Positions 24,844 to 33,600 of a stretch of 64,000 nucleotides of DNA are shown one piece after another. Position 1 is the stretch's first letter. Each line of letters opens with the position of its first letter. A program made the position numbers and the translations under genes. The DNA comes from Arcobacter siniprincipis. GTDB lineage: Bacteria; Campylobacterota; Campylobacteria; Campylobacterales; Arcobacteraceae. The stretch is taken from positions 1,240,001 to 1,304,000 of the forward strand of contig NZ_CP182343.1 of NCBI RefSeq assembly GCF_048571125.1. The letters run 5' to 3'. Below the pieces are notes generated by a model, which did not search any database, was not told the DNA's origin, and saw nothing but the letters and a program-made list of their open reading frames with translations.

Positions 24844-25946
24844 GAGCTTAACTTCTTTTTAGTGATGATAAAAATAATTCCAAATAAAAATAGACCAATA
24901 CCCAACATCCAAAGGGTATTTGGAATAATTATTTCATAAATATTTCCTGCTAAAAAGAGTGTTTGTAAAATATTTATAAAATATCTTGCTGGTATGATGT
25001 GGGTTAAAAACTGTAACCAAGAGGGCATACTACTTATTTGAAAAATAAATCCTGATAAAATCATCGCAGGTAAAAAGCCTATGATTAAAGCCATTTGAGC
25101 TGCCACAAACTGATTCTTTGCTAAAGTAGAAATAAGCAAACCAATACTAAGTGCTGCAAATAAATAGACACTAGAAGTTAAAACTAAAAGTATATACGAA
25201 CCTCTAAATGGAATCTCAAACCAAAATAAGGTAATAAGTACACAAATAAGTAGTGAAAAAAGTCCTAAAACAAAGTAAGGTAAAAGTTTACCTAAAAGTA
25301 ATTCTAATATTGTAATTGGAGTTGACATAATAGCTTCCATTGTACCTCTTTCCCACTCTCTTGCTACTACTAATGCAGTTAAGAGAGTACCAATAAGTGT
25401 TAAAGTTATAGCAATGGAACCTGGAAGTAAAAAGTAACTACTCAATAATGGTGCATTAAACCAATATCTTGTTTGAATATCAATGTTTGCTTTTGTTGAT
25501 AATTTCTCAAACTCAAGCCAATTTTGCCATAAAGCAAAACTATATTTTATAACAAAATTTGCAATACTAGGTTCACTTCCATCTGTGATAATTTGTATTT
25601 TGGGTTCAGCTTTTAAAATATCTTTGTCAAAAGTTGCAGGAACTACAATCATGGCTCTTAGTTTTCCTTCTTGTAGTTGTTTTACAAAAGTTCTTCTATC
25701 TTTTGCTATTTGTACATTAAAACTTTCACTAGTTTGAAATGCTTTTATCAAACTAGAAGTATGGGCAGAGTTTTTTTCAATTACAATTCCCACTGGAATA
25801 TGTTTTGAGTCTAATGAAATGGCGTAACCCATCAAAAAAAGTAACATAAGGGGTAAAATAAAAGCAATTATTAATGCACTTGGGTCTCGAATTATTTGTA
25901 AACTCTCTTTTATAAAAAGTGCCAATAATCGTTGTTTATTCATCAT
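24840..25946 (-). CDS. ABC-2 type exporter permease (YbhS-like)
   Basis: A 368-residue paralogue of the next gene with the same layout: helix at about 22-42, an extracytoplasmic domain, then VAREWERGTMEAIMSTPITILELLLGKLLPYF and five helices. The pair should form the heterodimeric membrane core of the exporter. It starts 11 nt inside the ATPase gene, so translation of the four genes is coupled. Confidence 0.88.
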   Translation of the reverse strand: MMNKQRLLALFIKESLQIIRDPSALIIAFILPLMLLFLMGYAISLDSKHIPVGIVIEKNSAHTSSLIKAFQTSESFNVQIAKDRRTFVKQLQEGKLRAMIVVPATFDKDILKAEPKIQIITDGSEPSIANFVIKYSFALWQNWLEFEKLSTKANIDIQTRYWFNAPLLSSYFLLPGSIAITLTLIGTLLTALVVAREWERGTMEAIMSTPITILELLLGKLLPYFVLGLFSLLICVLITLFWFEIPFRGSYILLVLTSSVYLFAALSIGLLISTLAKNQFVAAQMALIIGFLPAMILSGFIFQISSMPSWLQFLTHIIPARYFINILQTLFLAGNIYEIIIPNTLWMLGIGLFLFGIIFIITKKKLSS

Positions 25947-27630
25947 CTTCTCTTTTAATAAGTTCTATAAAAGTATCTTCCATAGTAGCATTAGAACCAA
26001 CTTGGCTAATAAGATTATATGGAGTATCCAAAGCTATTGCTTTACCTTTATAAATCAAAGCTATTCTGTCGCAATATTCTGCTTCATCCATAAAATGGGT
26101 TGTAACCATGATCGTCATTCCCTTTTGTACCATTGCATAGATATGATTCCAAAATTCTCGTCTAGTAAGTGGGTCAATTCCAGAAGTTGGCTCATCTAAA
26201 AAAAGCACTACAGGGTCATGCATAACAGCACAAGCAAGAGAAAGTCTCTGTTTATATCCCAAGGGTAAAGTTTTTGAAGCTATTTTTTTATATTTTTCTA
26301 ATTCAAAAATTTTAATCATACTATCTATTTTTTCTTTTTTTTCTTTTCCTCTTAAGCCATAAACACCTGCAAAAAATTTTAGATTTTCATAAACAGAAAT
26401 ATCTCCATAAAGTGAAAACTTTTGAGACATATATCCAATTTTGCTACGGGCTTTATGTGAAGAGGTTTCTAAACTCATTCCTAAAACATGCGCTTCCCCA
26501 CTTGTAGGTTTTACAAGCCCACATAACATTTTAAATGTAGTTGATTTTCCTGCTCCATTTGGTCCCAAAAATCCAAAAATTTCACCTCTTTTTATCTTAA
26601 AGCTTACATCATCTGTGGCTTTAAAACTTCCAAAAGCTTTAGTTAAATGGGAAGCTTCAATTAAAGTACCCTCATTTTCTTCAAATTTACCCATTTGTTT
26701 TGCCAATAATGATTCTCCATCAAAGTTACCTTTTAAAATATTTATAAAACCATCTTCAAAATTTGGCTGCATATCTTCATAAGTGCAATTTTGGGCTTCT
26801 ATTTTTTCAAGGGGTGGTAAATCATCTTTGCTTTCACAAATCAGTTTAATACTATTTCCTAAGATTACACCATCTTTTATTTGCTCATGTTTTAATGCCA
26901 ATCTTAGTGTTTGTCTTTTATCTTTTATATCTCCTACTATTTTAAAAACTTTGCTTTCCATAGTTTTACTTAACTCTTTTGGAATTCCTTCAAATAAAAT
27001 AGAACCTTCATTTAAAAGTATTACTTCATCACAAAGTTCTGCTTCATCTAAATAAGCAGTACTCCAAACAACTCCCACATCATCTTCAACCAACTTATTT
27101 ACAATCGCCCATAACTCTTTTCTTGAAATGGGGTCAACTCCCACACCTGGCTCATCTAAAAGTAAAAGTTCTGGTTTTTTTATCAAAGCACAAGCCAAAC
27201 CAAGTTTTTGTTTCATTCCACCAGATAAATTTTTAGCAAGAAATGATTCAAACTTTTTTAAATTGATAAATTCTAATAATTCATTGATTCTTTTTTTTTG
27301 TTCATTTTTTGGAATAGATTGTAAGTTTGCATATAAAGTAAGATTTTCCAAAACACTTAAATCTTCATACAAGCCAAATTTTTGAGGCATATATCCGATT
27401 TTGCTTTGTATTTTGTCTGCATCTTTAGGCAAAGAATAATCTAAAACTTCTAATTCACCACTGTCTGCATCAAGTAGTCCAGTCATAAGTCTAATAAGAG
27501 TAGTTTTTCCTGCTCCATCAGGACCTACTAGTCCTGTTATTTTTCCTTTTTTTATATTTATATCAAGTTTTGAAATAGCAGGTATATTGTTAAATGTTTT
27601 TGTAATTTGTTTTGCAACAACTAAGGACAT
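25936..27630 (-). CDS. ABC exporter ATPase with two fused nucleotide-binding domains (YbhF-like)
   Basis: A 564-residue protein with two ATPase domains. Domain 1 has Walker A GPDGAGKTT (about 36-44), signature LSGGM and Walker B LLLLDEPGVGVDP. Domain 2 has GPNGAGKST (about 355-363), a signature-like LPLGYKQRLSLA in place of LSGGQ, and VLFLDEPTSGIDP. The LPLG variant in the second half is typical of the YbhF/RbbA group rather than a defect. It energises export through the two permeases. The gene begins 2 nt after the membrane-fusion gene. Confidence 0.92.
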   Translation of the reverse strand: MSLVVAKQITKTFNNIPAISKLDINIKKGKITGLVGPDGAGKTTLIRLMTGLLDADSGELEVLDYSLPKDADKIQSKIGYMPQKFGLYEDLSVLENLTLYANLQSIPKNEQKKRINELLEFINLKKFESFLAKNLSGGMKQKLGLACALIKKPELLLLDEPGVGVDPISRKELWAIVNKLVEDDVGVVWSTAYLDEAELCDEVILLNEGSILFEGIPKELSKTMESKVFKIVGDIKDKRQTLRLALKHEQIKDGVILGNSIKLICESKDDLPPLEKIEAQNCTYEDMQPNFEDGFINILKGNFDGESLLAKQMGKFEENEGTLIEASHLTKAFGSFKATDDVSFKIKRGEIFGFLGPNGAGKSTTFKMLCGLVKPTSGEAHVLGMSLETSSHKARSKIGYMSQKFSLYGDISVYENLKFFAGVYGLRGKEKKEKIDSMIKIFELEKYKKIASKTLPLGYKQRLSLACAVMHDPVVLFLDEPTSGIDPLTRREFWNHIYAMVQKGMTIMVTTHFMDEAEYCDRIALIYKGKAIALDTPYNLISQVGSNATMEDTFIELIKREDDE

Positions 27631-27632
27631 TT

Positions 27633-28613
27633 TTATTTGTCTTTACTTAAATTGTCAAACTCTATGGTTACTGGCATTCCTTGTTGAATAAAGTTATCAT
27701 GCTCTTGCAATATAAGTCGAACACGATATACAAGTTGTGTTCGTAACTCTTGGGTTTGTACACTTTTAGGTGTAAATTCTGCTTGAGGAGAAATAAAACT
27801 TACAATTGCTTTGTATGGTTTATTGGGTCTTGTATCTGTATAAACTTTTGCTTGCATATTAGGTTTTATTACTCCTAAATACTTTTCATCTATATAACTT
27901 CTTACCCAATATTGATTTTCTAAAGCCATTTCCATAATTGAAGCACCTTGTGGTACTATAGCTCCTATTTCATATACTCTTGTTAATATTGTGCCATCAT
28001 TTGGAGCAAATAATTGTGTATCATTTAGATGAATTTTTGCCTCTTTTTCTTGCACTTGTAAATATTGTAATTTTGCACGAGCCGATTGGATATCTTCTTT
28101 TTGATAACCATTTTTTAGTTGTTCATAGTTGTTTTTATCATAATCATATTGTGCTTTTGCACTATTGTATGAAAGTAAAATTTCATCATGTTTTTCTACA
28201 GGAATTGAATTTGTTTTGAGAAGTTTGTTATATCTTTTTAAATCTATTTGTGCTTTATTTAAAACAGCGGAACTTTTAGATAAGGAAGCTTTAGCTTTTG
28301 CTATTTCTTCTTTTCTATATCCATTTTCTAGCTTTTTTATTTGGATTTTTTGTATATTAATTTGAGCTTGAATTTCATCAAGTGATTGTTGATATAAATC
28401 CTTATCAAGAGAAGCTAATAAATCTCCTTTTTTGACTTCTTGTCCCTCATCAAAATAGAGCTTTGATATTTTTCCTGAAACCCTCAATCCTAATGAAACC
28501 GTCCTTAAATCAACATTTCCATAAAATCTTGTGCTATTGTCTTTTTCATTGAAACAAGCTGTAAAAAATAGTGCTAAAAATAGTGTAAGTAAATAAGTAG
28601 TGACTTTTGTCAT
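27633..28613 (-). CDS. HlyD-family membrane-fusion lipoprotein (YbhG-like)
   Basis: Periplasmic adaptor of 326 residues. The start at 28613 is chosen because it has TAGGAGC upstream and gives a lipoprotein signal (LFFTAC, Cys near residue 22); an upstream ATG at 28694 would sit in the terminator region. A biotinyl-lipoyl half motif (VSLGLRVSGKISKLYFDEGQEVKKGDLLASLD) is followed by two coiled-coil stretches (about 75-175) and the second half motif (LFAPNDGTILTRVYEIGAIVPQG). It links the inner membrane ABC core to an outer membrane channel and heads the exporter operon. Confidence 0.9.
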   Translation of the reverse strand: MTKVTTYLLTLFLALFFTACFNEKDNSTRFYGNVDLRTVSLGLRVSGKISKLYFDEGQEVKKGDLLASLDKDLYQQSLDEIQAQINIQKIQIKKLENGYRKEEIAKAKASLSKSSAVLNKAQIDLKRYNKLLKTNSIPVEKHDEILLSYNSAKAQYDYDKNNYEQLKNGYQKEDIQSARAKLQYLQVQEKEAKIHLNDTQLFAPNDGTILTRVYEIGAIVPQGASIMEMALENQYWVRSYIDEKYLGVIKPNMQAKVYTDTRPNKPYKAIVSFISPQAEFTPKSVQTQELRTQLVYRVRLILQEHDNFIQQGMPVTIEFDNLSKDK

Positions 28614-28683
28614 AAATGCTCCTAAATAAGCTATGAAGAATTTATATTGTATCGAATATAAGATTATTTTTTTAATAAAGAGT

Positions 28684-28709
28684 AAAAGCCCCATAAAAAT
28701 AGGGCTTTT
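28684..28709. terminator. terminator after ferritin
   Basis: AAAAGCCC and GGGCTTTT form an 8-bp stem with a 10-nt loop, flanked by T/A on both sides. On the minus strand it follows the ferritin stop codon by 9 nt and ends in TTTTAC. It separates ferritin from the exporter operon. Confidence 0.8.
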
Positions 28710-28718
28710 AGTGTTTGA

Positions 28719-29231
28719 TTAAGCTTTTGTTGTTGGATCAATAAAAGTTCTTGCACCTAATTCTTGATCAATGGCATAAAGACCATATCCATTGTCTCCT
28801 ACAAGTTTAATTTTGTCTATAATTGTATTTAGAGTGGCTTCTTCTTCAACTTGTTCTGTTACATACCATTGAAGCATATTGTATGTGGCATGATCTTTAT
28901 TTTTCATTGTTAAATCACTTAGTTCATTTAAATTTGCACTCATCTTAGTTTCATGTGCTAAAGCTTTTTTAAATGTGTCTAGAATTGATTTAAAGTCTAC
29001 ATTTGCCTCTTCTATTTTAGGTAAAGTAACATGTACTTCTTGGTTTTCTAGGTACTTAAATAACTTCATTGCATGAGCAACTTCTTCTTGGTATTGAACC
29101 AAAAACCAGCTTGATGAACCATTTAATCCAATTTTTGAAGCATAAGCTGACATACCCAAATAAATATATGACGATTGGAATTCTTTATTTAATTGTAACA
29201 CTAAGGCATCTGAGATTTCTTTTTTTAACAT
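28719..29231 (-). CDS. ftnA: ferritin
   Basis: Non-heme ferritin of 170 residues. The ferroxidase site is intact: Glu17, Glu50, His53, Glu94, Gln127 and Glu130. Ferritin oxidises Fe(II) and stores Fe(III) in a 24-subunit cytoplasmic shell, limiting Fenton chemistry. Start has TTAAGGAGTT upstream. The gene is monocistronic, with a terminator right after it and a 230-nt divergent control region shared with the pyrophosphatase gene. I could not identify a clear Fur box by eye. Confidence 0.95.
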   Translation of the reverse strand: MLKKEISDALVLQLNKEFQSSYIYLGMSAYASKIGLNGSSSWFLVQYQEEVAHAMKLFKYLENQEVHVTLPKIEEANVDFKSILDTFKKALAHETKMSANLNELSDLTMKNKDHATYNMLQWYVTEQVEEEATLNTIIDKIKLVGDNGYGLYAIDQELGARTFIDPTTKA

Positions 29232-29462
29232 ATTAACTCCTTAATTTAATTTGTATTCATTATGCGAAAAATATTCTTTATTTTCGTTGATAAATCTTCC
29301 TGCTAAGATTTTAGTAACTTAATTAAAAGATTTTTGATATTCTCTTTTATTATAAAGAATTAAATTAATGCCCAAATTAATAAATAAAAGTTGTTTTTTA
29401 TTTAAAAGTAAAATAACATAATTTTAGATAAAATCACGAAAACTTAAAATAGGAAATTTTTT

Positions 29463-30383
29463 ATGGCAATTTATACATGTGGACACACAACTCCTGACTC
29501 AGATTCAATTTGTTCAGCACTTTCTTTAGGATATTTATTAAACAAAATAGGAAGAGAAGCGATTCCAGCACGACAAGGACCAGTTTCTCCTGAAACTCAA
29601 TTTATCTTAGATAGATTTGGATTTGAAGCACCTGAGCTTAAAACTGAGTTTGCAGGTTGTGAACTTTTTATTACTGATTATTCAGATAGAGGACAAGCTC
29701 CAGCTGACTTGGATAAAGCAACAGTTGTCGGTATAGTTGATCATCACAAACTAGGTGATATTACTACTTCAACTCCTTTAGAGTGTTGGATTAGACCTGT
29801 GGGATGTACAAATACAATCGTAAAAGAGATGTATGATTTTCACAAAGTTGAAATACCAAAAAATATTGCTGGAATAATGATGTGTGCAATTTTATCTGAT
29901 ACTGTTATTTTCAAATCACCAACATGTACACCAGTTGATATTAAAGCTGTAAAAGAATTAGCAGAAATAGCTGGTGTTGAAGATTTTGGAGCTTTAGGAA
30001 TGGAGATGTTTAAAGTAAAATCAGCAGTTGAAGGTGTACCTGTACGAGATTTGATTTTAAGAGATTACAAACCTTTTGATATGCATGGAACAAAAGTTGG
30101 TATTGGTCAATTAGAAGTTATTGATTTAGCTATTTTTGATGATGTAAAAGATGAATTAGAAGCTGATTTAGATAAGTTAAGAATTGAAAATGGCTTACAT
30201 ACAGCTTGTTTATTATTAACTGATATTATGAAAGAAGGTTCTGAAGTTTTAGTATCTTCAGAAGATCCTTCGATTTTTGAAAAAGCATTTAATGTAAAAC
30301 TTGAAAATGGAAAAGTATGGCTTGATGGTTGTTTATCAAGAAAAAAACAAATTATCCCTTTCTTAGAACCTGCATTCGCTTAA
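29463..30383 (+). CDS. ppaC: manganese-dependent inorganic pyrophosphatase
   Basis: Family II pyrophosphatase of 306 residues in the DHH superfamily. The N-terminal metal motif is GHTTPDSDSICSA (His8, Asp12, Asp14), then FITDYSD, VGIVDHHK (the DHH motif near residue 96) and the C-terminal SRKKQIIPFL substrate loop. It hydrolyses pyrophosphate to phosphate in the cytoplasm with Mn as the preferred metal. The length is standard and the gene is followed by a terminator. Confidence 0.95.
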   Translation: MAIYTCGHTTPDSDSICSALSLGYLLNKIGREAIPARQGPVSPETQFILDRFGFEAPELKTEFAGCELFITDYSDRGQAPADLDKATVVGIVDHHKLGDITTSTPLECWIRPVGCTNTIVKEMYDFHKVEIPKNIAGIMMCAILSDTVIFKSPTCTPVDIKAVKELAEIAGVEDFGALGMEMFKVKSAVEGVPVRDLILRDYKPFDMHGTKVGIGQLEVIDLAIFDDVKDELEADLDKLRIENGLHTACLLLTDIMKEGSEVLVSSEDPSIFEKAFNVKLENGKVWLDGCLSRKKQIIPFLEPAFA

Positions 30384-30386
30384 TAT

Positions 30387-30411
30387 AAAAGATAGCTCTA
30401 TGCTATCTTTT
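30387..30411 (+). terminator. terminator after ppaC
   Basis: AAAAGATAGC, loop TCTAT, GCTATCTTTT then TTTATAG: a perfect 10-bp stem with a T-rich tail, 3 nt after the stop codon. Confidence 0.85.
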
Positions 30412-30441
30412 TTATAGACAATATTTTTATTAGGATTCCCT

Positions 30442-31209
30442 ATGGAACTTTTTGCTGATATTACTCTTTATTGGGTAATAGGTTTTGTTATTGCTGGTTT
30501 TTTAGCAGGCTATATAGACTCAATAGCTGGTGGTGGTGGAATGGTTCAAGTTCCTGTATTACTTCTAAGTGGTTTATCTCCTCTTCATGTTTTAGCTTCA
30601 AATAAAATGGCAGGTTTAGTTGGTGTTTTAATGGCAACAATTAAATATGCACTTAGCAAAAAGATATCTTGGAAAGTTGTAAGTATTGCAATTATCCCTT
30701 GTCTAATTGCTTCTTATATTGGAAGTAGATTAGTAATGTTTGTATCAGATGAGATAATTACTTGGGCTATTATTTTAGCTATTCCTGTTGCTATGATATT
30801 TTTATTTAAAAAAAGTAAAAAAATAGTAGAAGAAAAAACAGAAGTAAATAATAAAAATATTATTCTTGCAACTGCTCCAATTGGATTTTATGATGGTTTA
30901 TTAGGTCCTGGAACAGGAACTTATATGACTATTTCTATGAAAAAGTTTCTGCATCTTGATTATTTGGTTTCAACAGCTTCAACTAAGCCTTTAAATTTTG
31001 CTACAAATGTAGGTTCTGCCATTGCCTTTGTTTTTGCAGGAAAAGTATTATGGGGAGTTGCTATTGTTTTGGGATTAGCAAATATAGCTGGCTCATATGT
31101 TGGAAGTCATTATGCTATAAAAGGTGGAGAAGAGTTTATAAAAAAGGTACTTGTTTTTGTACTTGTTTTTATGTTAGTTGGAAATATTATAAAAATTGTA
31201 GTGAGTTAA
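30442..31209 (+). CDS. TSUP-family (TauE/SafE) membrane permease
   Basis: A 255-residue permease with about eight membrane segments. The family repeats are visible: GFLAGYIDSIAGGGGMVQVPVLL near the N-terminus and APIGFYDGLLGPGTGTYMTISM in the middle, both with the Gly-rich re-entrant signature. TSUP proteins move sulfite, sulfonates or small organic acids across the inner membrane; the substrate cannot be predicted. The next gene, an AraC regulator, starts within its stop codon (TAATG), so it may respond to the transported compound. A second family member is cut by the window end at 63573. Confidence 0.88.
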   Translation: MELFADITLYWVIGFVIAGFLAGYIDSIAGGGGMVQVPVLLLSGLSPLHVLASNKMAGLVGVLMATIKYALSKKISWKVVSIAIIPCLIASYIGSRLVMFVSDEIITWAIILAIPVAMIFLFKKSKKIVEEKTEVNNKNIILATAPIGFYDGLLGPGTGTYMTISMKKFLHLDYLVSTASTKPLNFATNVGSAIAFVFAGKVLWGVAIVLGLANIAGSYVGSHYAIKGGEEFIKKVLVFVLVFMLVGNIIKIVVS

Positions 31210-31982
31210 TGAAAACAAAAGTTTTCAAAAATAAAAAACTAGATTTTTTGGAATTGAGATATATTGAAAATATTACTCAATGTGAAAAAATGCACTTGCA
31301 TGAAGAACTTACAATTACAGCACTTAAAAAGGGTTCATTAAATATAAGTTTTAATGACTCTTTTAAAATATTAAAACCCAATGAAATAGCAATAATCAAC
31401 TCAAATATAATCCATAACGCAACACTAAATAGTAAAAGTCTCAAAGATGGATATGTATTATATATAGTTAAAAATTATTTAGAAAGTTTGAATTTAGGCA
31501 TATCTTTAGATTATGTTTTTTTACAAGATGATAAAAATAGTTTTATAAATCTATGTGAAATATTATTGGCTGAGGATGTCTCTTTATTAGAAAAAGAAGA
31601 GCTATTTATTGAGTTTTGTTTAAGTACTTTTTCTTTAAAAGAAGAGATTAAACAAGTAGAAAAAAACTCTTTATCTATGAAAATAAAAAACTATCTTGAT
31701 GAAAACTTTTTGGAAGATATCATTTTAGAAGATATCTCAAAAGAGTTTAATATAACTGTTGTACATCTAATAAGAGTTTTTAAAAAAGAGTTTGGCTTAG
31801 CTATTCATTCATATATAATCAATAAAAAAGTTCATAGGGCAAAAGAACTTTTAAACTCAAAGCTATCAATTATAGAAGTTGCCTTACAAAGCGGTTTTTT
31901 TGACCAAAGCCATTTAAATAGAAGTTTTAAACGAGTATTTCAACTTACCCCTAAAGAATTTCAAAAAAATATACTTTCGTAA
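31209..31982 (+). CDS. AraC-family transcriptional regulator
   Basis: A 257-residue regulator. The N-terminal half is an AraC-type cupin ligand domain (HLHEELTITALKKGSLNISF, PNEIAIINSNIIHNA). The C-terminal half has two helix-turn-helix units: IILEDISKEFNITVVHLIRVFKKEFG and SIIEVALQSGFFDQSHLNRSFKRVFQLTPKEFQK. The start is set at 31209, where ATG overlaps the TSUP stop codon; the frame is open further upstream but only inside the TSUP gene. Co-translation with TSUP suggests control of that operon or of genes for the same substrate. Confidence 0.9.
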   Translation: MKTKVFKNKKLDFLELRYIENITQCEKMHLHEELTITALKKGSLNISFNDSFKILKPNEIAIINSNIIHNATLNSKSLKDGYVLYIVKNYLESLNLGISLDYVFLQDDKNSFINLCEILLAEDVSLLEKEELFIEFCLSTFSLKEEIKQVEKNSLSMKIKNYLDENFLEDIILEDISKEFNITVVHLIRVFKKEFGLAIHSYIINKKVHRAKELLNSKLSIIEVALQSGFFDQSHLNRSFKRVFQLTPKEFQKNILS

Positions 31983-32021
31983 ATGTTAATTTTGTACAAG
32001 ATTTAAATTCTTTTATTTTAT

Positions 32022-32027
32022 ATACTT
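32022..32027 (+). promoter_or_regulatory. -10 box for the leucine leader and leuA
   Basis: TATACT after a T-rich stretch, 22 nt before the leader peptide start. No good -35 box is seen, as is usual in Campylobacterota. Confidence 0.45.
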
Positions 32028-32048
32028 CTATAAATAAAAGGAGAAACT

Positions 32049-32120
32049 ATGAATAGTATAAAAAAATATAATCATATTCAAACAAATAATCTACTCTCAA
32101 ACCTCTTACTCACTAAATAA
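32049..32120 (+). CDS. leucine-rich leader peptide of leuA
   Basis: A 23-codon ORF with a very strong ribosome site (AAAAGGAG, 5-nt spacing). It encodes MNSIKKYNHIQTNNLLSNLL plus LTK. Five Leu codons lie within the seven positions LLSNLLL and use CTA, CTC, CTC, TTA and CTC; CTC is rare in the neighbouring genes, where TTA and CTT dominate. It ends 69 nt before the leuA start. A Leu-rich short peptide directly before a leucine biosynthesis gene is the classical mark of ribosome-mediated attenuation. I do not see a clear terminator in the spacer, only a small GCAAATATTTGC palindrome, so the downstream step may be translational. Confidence 0.75.
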   Translation: MNSIKKYNHIQTNNLLSNLLLTK

Positions 32121-32189
32121 TTTTCAAATCATACCTTATCATTTTTTGTCGCAAATATTTGCAAAATATATAAAATCATGGAGAATAAA

Positions 32190-33491
32190 ATGACTTATAA
32201 AAAATATAGACAATATCCTATTGTCAAAGATTTCGTACGAACTTGGCCAAATAATCAAATTACAAAAGCACCTATTTATGGAAGCGTAGATTTAAGAGAT
32301 GGAAACCAAGCTTTGGTAAACCCTTTAAATATAAAGCAAAAGTTGGAATATTTTAATACTTTAGTAAAGATGGGATTTAAACAAATAGAAGTAAGTTATC
32401 CAAGTGCTAGTGATACTGATTTTAATTTTACAAGAAAATTAATTGAAGAGAATTTAATACCTGATGATGTTGCTATTCAAGTATTAATCCCAGCAAAAAA
32501 AGAGTGGATAAAAAGAAGTGTTGAAGCTATGAGTGGAGTTAAAAATGGAATATTTCATTTATACAATCCCACAAATGAATTTCAAAGAAGAGTAGTGTTT
32601 AACAAAACTGATGAAGAGATAGTAAACATGGCAGTTGAGTCTATGAAATACTTAGTAGAACTAACAAAAGATTTCGAGGGTAATGTTACATATGATTATT
32701 CCCCAGAAAGTTTTTCTCAAACAGATTTAGAATTTGCAGTAAAAATATGCAATAAAGTAATTGAGATAGTAAACCCAACAATACAAAACAAGATGATAAT
32801 AAACTTGCCAAATACCCTAGAAGCATGCACTGCAAATATTTATGCAGATAGAATAGAGTGGATGTGTAATAATTTGAACAATAGAGAGTCACTTATAATA
32901 AGCGTTCATCCTCACAATGACAGAGGAACATCAGTAGCTTCAGCAGAACTTGCAGTTTTAGCAGGAGCAAATAGAGTAGAAGGAACACTATTTGGAAATG
33001 GTGAAAGAGCAGGGAACTTGGACTTAATCAATTTTACTTTTAATTTACATTCACAAGGTATTGATTCTACACTTGATTTATCAATTGTAGATGAAGTAAA
33101 AAAGATGTATGAGAATTTAACAAATTTAAATATAAATCCAAGACATCCCTATGTGGGAGATATGATTTTTACAGCCTTTAGTGGAGGACATCAAGATGCT
33201 ATAAAAAAAGGAATTGACTTTTACAGAAAAGAGAATTGCCAAGAATGGAATGTCCCATACTTACCAATAGACCCAAAAGATATAAAAAGGGGATATGAAG
33301 ATGTTATTAGAGTGAATTCCCAATCAGGAAAAGGTGGAGTTGCTTTTATTATAAGTGAATTTTTTGGAGATGAGTTAGATAAAGAAGAAGCCAAAGAGTT
33401 TGGACTTTTGGTGAAAAAAGAGAGTGATAAAGTTCAAAGGGAGTTAAGTAAGGATGAGATTATTGGACTTTATGAGGGGTATAAAAAATAA
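32190..33491 (+). CDS. leuA: 2-isopropylmalate synthase
   Basis: HMGL-type enzyme of 433 residues from the chosen start. ATG at 32190 is preferred to the ATG at 32178 because the GGAG at 32180-32183 gives it a well-placed ribosome site. The active-site motif VDLRDGNQALVNP and the metal motif SVHPHNDRGTSVASAELA are both present, followed by GTLFGNGERAGNLD. It condenses acetyl-CoA with 2-oxoisovalerate, the first committed step of leucine synthesis. The protein is shorter than the roughly 510-residue type and seems to have little of the C-terminal leucine-binding regulatory domain. That fits control at the leader peptide instead of strong feedback inhibition, which is inference. Confidence 0.9.
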   Translation: MTYKKYRQYPIVKDFVRTWPNNQITKAPIYGSVDLRDGNQALVNPLNIKQKLEYFNTLVKMGFKQIEVSYPSASDTDFNFTRKLIEENLIPDDVAIQVLIPAKKEWIKRSVEAMSGVKNGIFHLYNPTNEFQRRVVFNKTDEEIVNMAVESMKYLVELTKDFEGNVTYDYSPESFSQTDLEFAVKICNKVIEIVNPTIQNKMIINLPNTLEACTANIYADRIEWMCNNLNNRESLIISVHPHNDRGTSVASAELAVLAGANRVEGTLFGNGERAGNLDLINFTFNLHSQGIDSTLDLSIVDEVKKMYENLTNLNINPRHPYVGDMIFTAFSGGHQDAIKKGIDFYRKENCQEWNVPYLPIDPKDIKRGYEDVIRVNSQSGKGGVAFIISEFFGDELDKEEAKEFGLLVKKESDKVQRELSKDEIIGLYEGYKK

Positions 33492-33500
33492 TACTCTCTT

Positions 33501-33519
33501 GAAGAGGATAAACCTCTTC
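33501..33519. terminator. terminator after leuA
   Basis: GAAGAGG, loop ATAAA, CCTCTTC: a 7-bp perfect stem 9 nt after the leuA stop. Only a short pyrimidine tract follows. Confidence 0.5.
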
Positions 33520-33523
33520 GCTT

Positions 33524-33554
33524 CTCTTACTTTTGTGTTGACGAAAAGTAAGAG
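33524..33554. repeat. long stem-loop between leuA and the convergent gene
   Basis: CTCTTACTTTT, loop GTGTTGACG, AAAAGTAAGAG forms an 11-bp perfect stem that extends by CGCTT/AAGCG with one bulged base. It is not a standard U-tailed terminator. The ACTTTT-loop-AAAAGT layout resembles intergenic repeat hairpins found in several copies in many genomes, but no second copy is in this window. Confidence 0.5.
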
Positions 33555-33600
33555 AAAGCGAATATTTAGGTATTTATGCAATTCTTTTAGATGATGTTTT

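Noticed and set aside
26280..26320. Second ATPase signature LPLGYKQ considered as a broken LSGGQ motif.
   Set aside because: The LPLG form is usual for the second domain of the YbhF/RbbA group, so it is not a sign of decay.
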